DNA from: Pilatotrama ljubarskyi
Taxonomy: Eukaryota; Basidiomycota; Agaricomycetes; Polyporales; Polyporaceae
Assembly: GCA_022385805.1 (NCBI GenBank)
Contig: MU277765.1
Coordinates: forward strand, 54,664 to 88,577
Direction of reading: 5' to 3'
DNA length: 33,914 nucleotides
The translations under genes and the position numbers were made by a program. Of the stretch, positions 33,626-33,914 are shown one piece after another. The notes beneath the pieces were generated by a model. That model was given only the letters and a program-made list of their open reading frames with translations. It had not been told where the DNA came from and did no database searches. The first letter of the stretch is position 1; every line of letters starts with the position of its first letter.

Positions 33626-33799
33626 AAGCTGTAAGCCGCACAAAGAGAGTCTTCAGTCTGTGAGCGAAAGACTATATTGCATAGATCAAGTACCTGTAAG
33701 CCGCACAAAGAGAGCTACAAGTACTTGGTAAATAAACCATATATGTAGGCATAGATGTGTAGTACTTACTCTTCAGTCTGTGAGCGAAAGACTGAAGAG
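33626..33799. repeat. Short duplicated elements with a hairpin
   Basis: GTAAGCCGCACAAAGAGAG occurs at about 33632-33650 and again at 33696-33714. CTTCAGTCTGTGAGCGAAAG follows directly in the first copy (about 33652), and recurs in the second copy after about 55 nt of AT-rich sequence (33770). In the second copy it completes a hairpin with 11-bp perfect arms (CTCTTCAGTCT and AGACTGAAGAG) and a 9-nt loop. On the minus strand a TATA-like GTATATAAGG lies near 33820. It sits where lysophospholipase N-terminal exons are expected, which fits insertion of a small mobile element, though no terminal repeats or target duplication could be defined. Confidence 0.6.
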
Positions 33800-33914
33800 C
33801 AGGGGCAGAGAATGTCCTCCTTATATACAAGTCCAGAGGACGCATGAGTAAGCGAAGAAAGGAGGGCATGTGATCTAGCATACGATGAGTAAGACGATGG
33901 TGCGAGGATGGTGT

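Noticed and set aside
1..33914. CRISPR array, bacterial operon signals or tRNA/rRNA genes
   Set aside because: No regularly spaced repeats, ribosome binding sites or recognisable RNA genes were seen. The intron-rich structure is eukaryotic.

Overview
The window reads as nuclear DNA of a filamentous basidiomycete, probably an Agaricomycete. It is GC-rich, its genes are cut by many 45-70 nt GT-AG introns, and its proteins are fungal extracellular types (LysM, CBM18 plus GH18, lysophospholipase). All gene models here were spliced by hand from reading frame, splice sites and comparison of two paralogous copies. No database search was possible.

The core (1938-29145) is a tandem duplication of a two-gene, head-to-head module. 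In each module a secreted multi-LysM protein runs leftward (1938-6404 and 15665-20055). A very large secreted GH18 chitinase runs rightward (7082-15366 and 20773-29145). The chitinase matches the 'subgroup C', killer-toxin alpha/beta-like class: signal peptide, two CBM18-type cysteine clusters, a GH18 domain with the intact DGVDIDWEYP active site, then a long cysteine-rich C-terminal half with paired Kex2-type sites. Each pair shares a roughly 0.7 kb intergenic region that carries the same doubled motif and a second block at identical spacing, so the two genes are probably co-regulated. Coding sequence is well conserved between copies, while the introns are almost unalignable, so the duplication is not recent. 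A 140-nt patch of the GH18 exon is an exception, with only 4 differences.

The chitinase genes have an extreme exon structure, about 60 exons in 8.3 kb. Several exons are tiny in both copies (2, 5, 6, 7, 7 and 10 nt) and are needed to keep the frame. The plausible joint role is action on chitin: LysM protein binding chitin or chito-oligomers, and chitinase cutting it. The target could be a competing fungus or the fungus's own wall. A zymocin-like delivery role is only inference.

Left flank: a small five-intron gene of unknown function (110-1113). Right flank: a complete five-exon gene of unknown function (29724-31958) whose C-terminus faintly resembles DUF4241, then, on the minus strand, the C-terminal 60% or so of a lysophospholipase (32204-33602). 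Its reading frame is intact, but its catalytic-Ser half is missing. Where that half should lie, short repeats and a hairpin occur instead.
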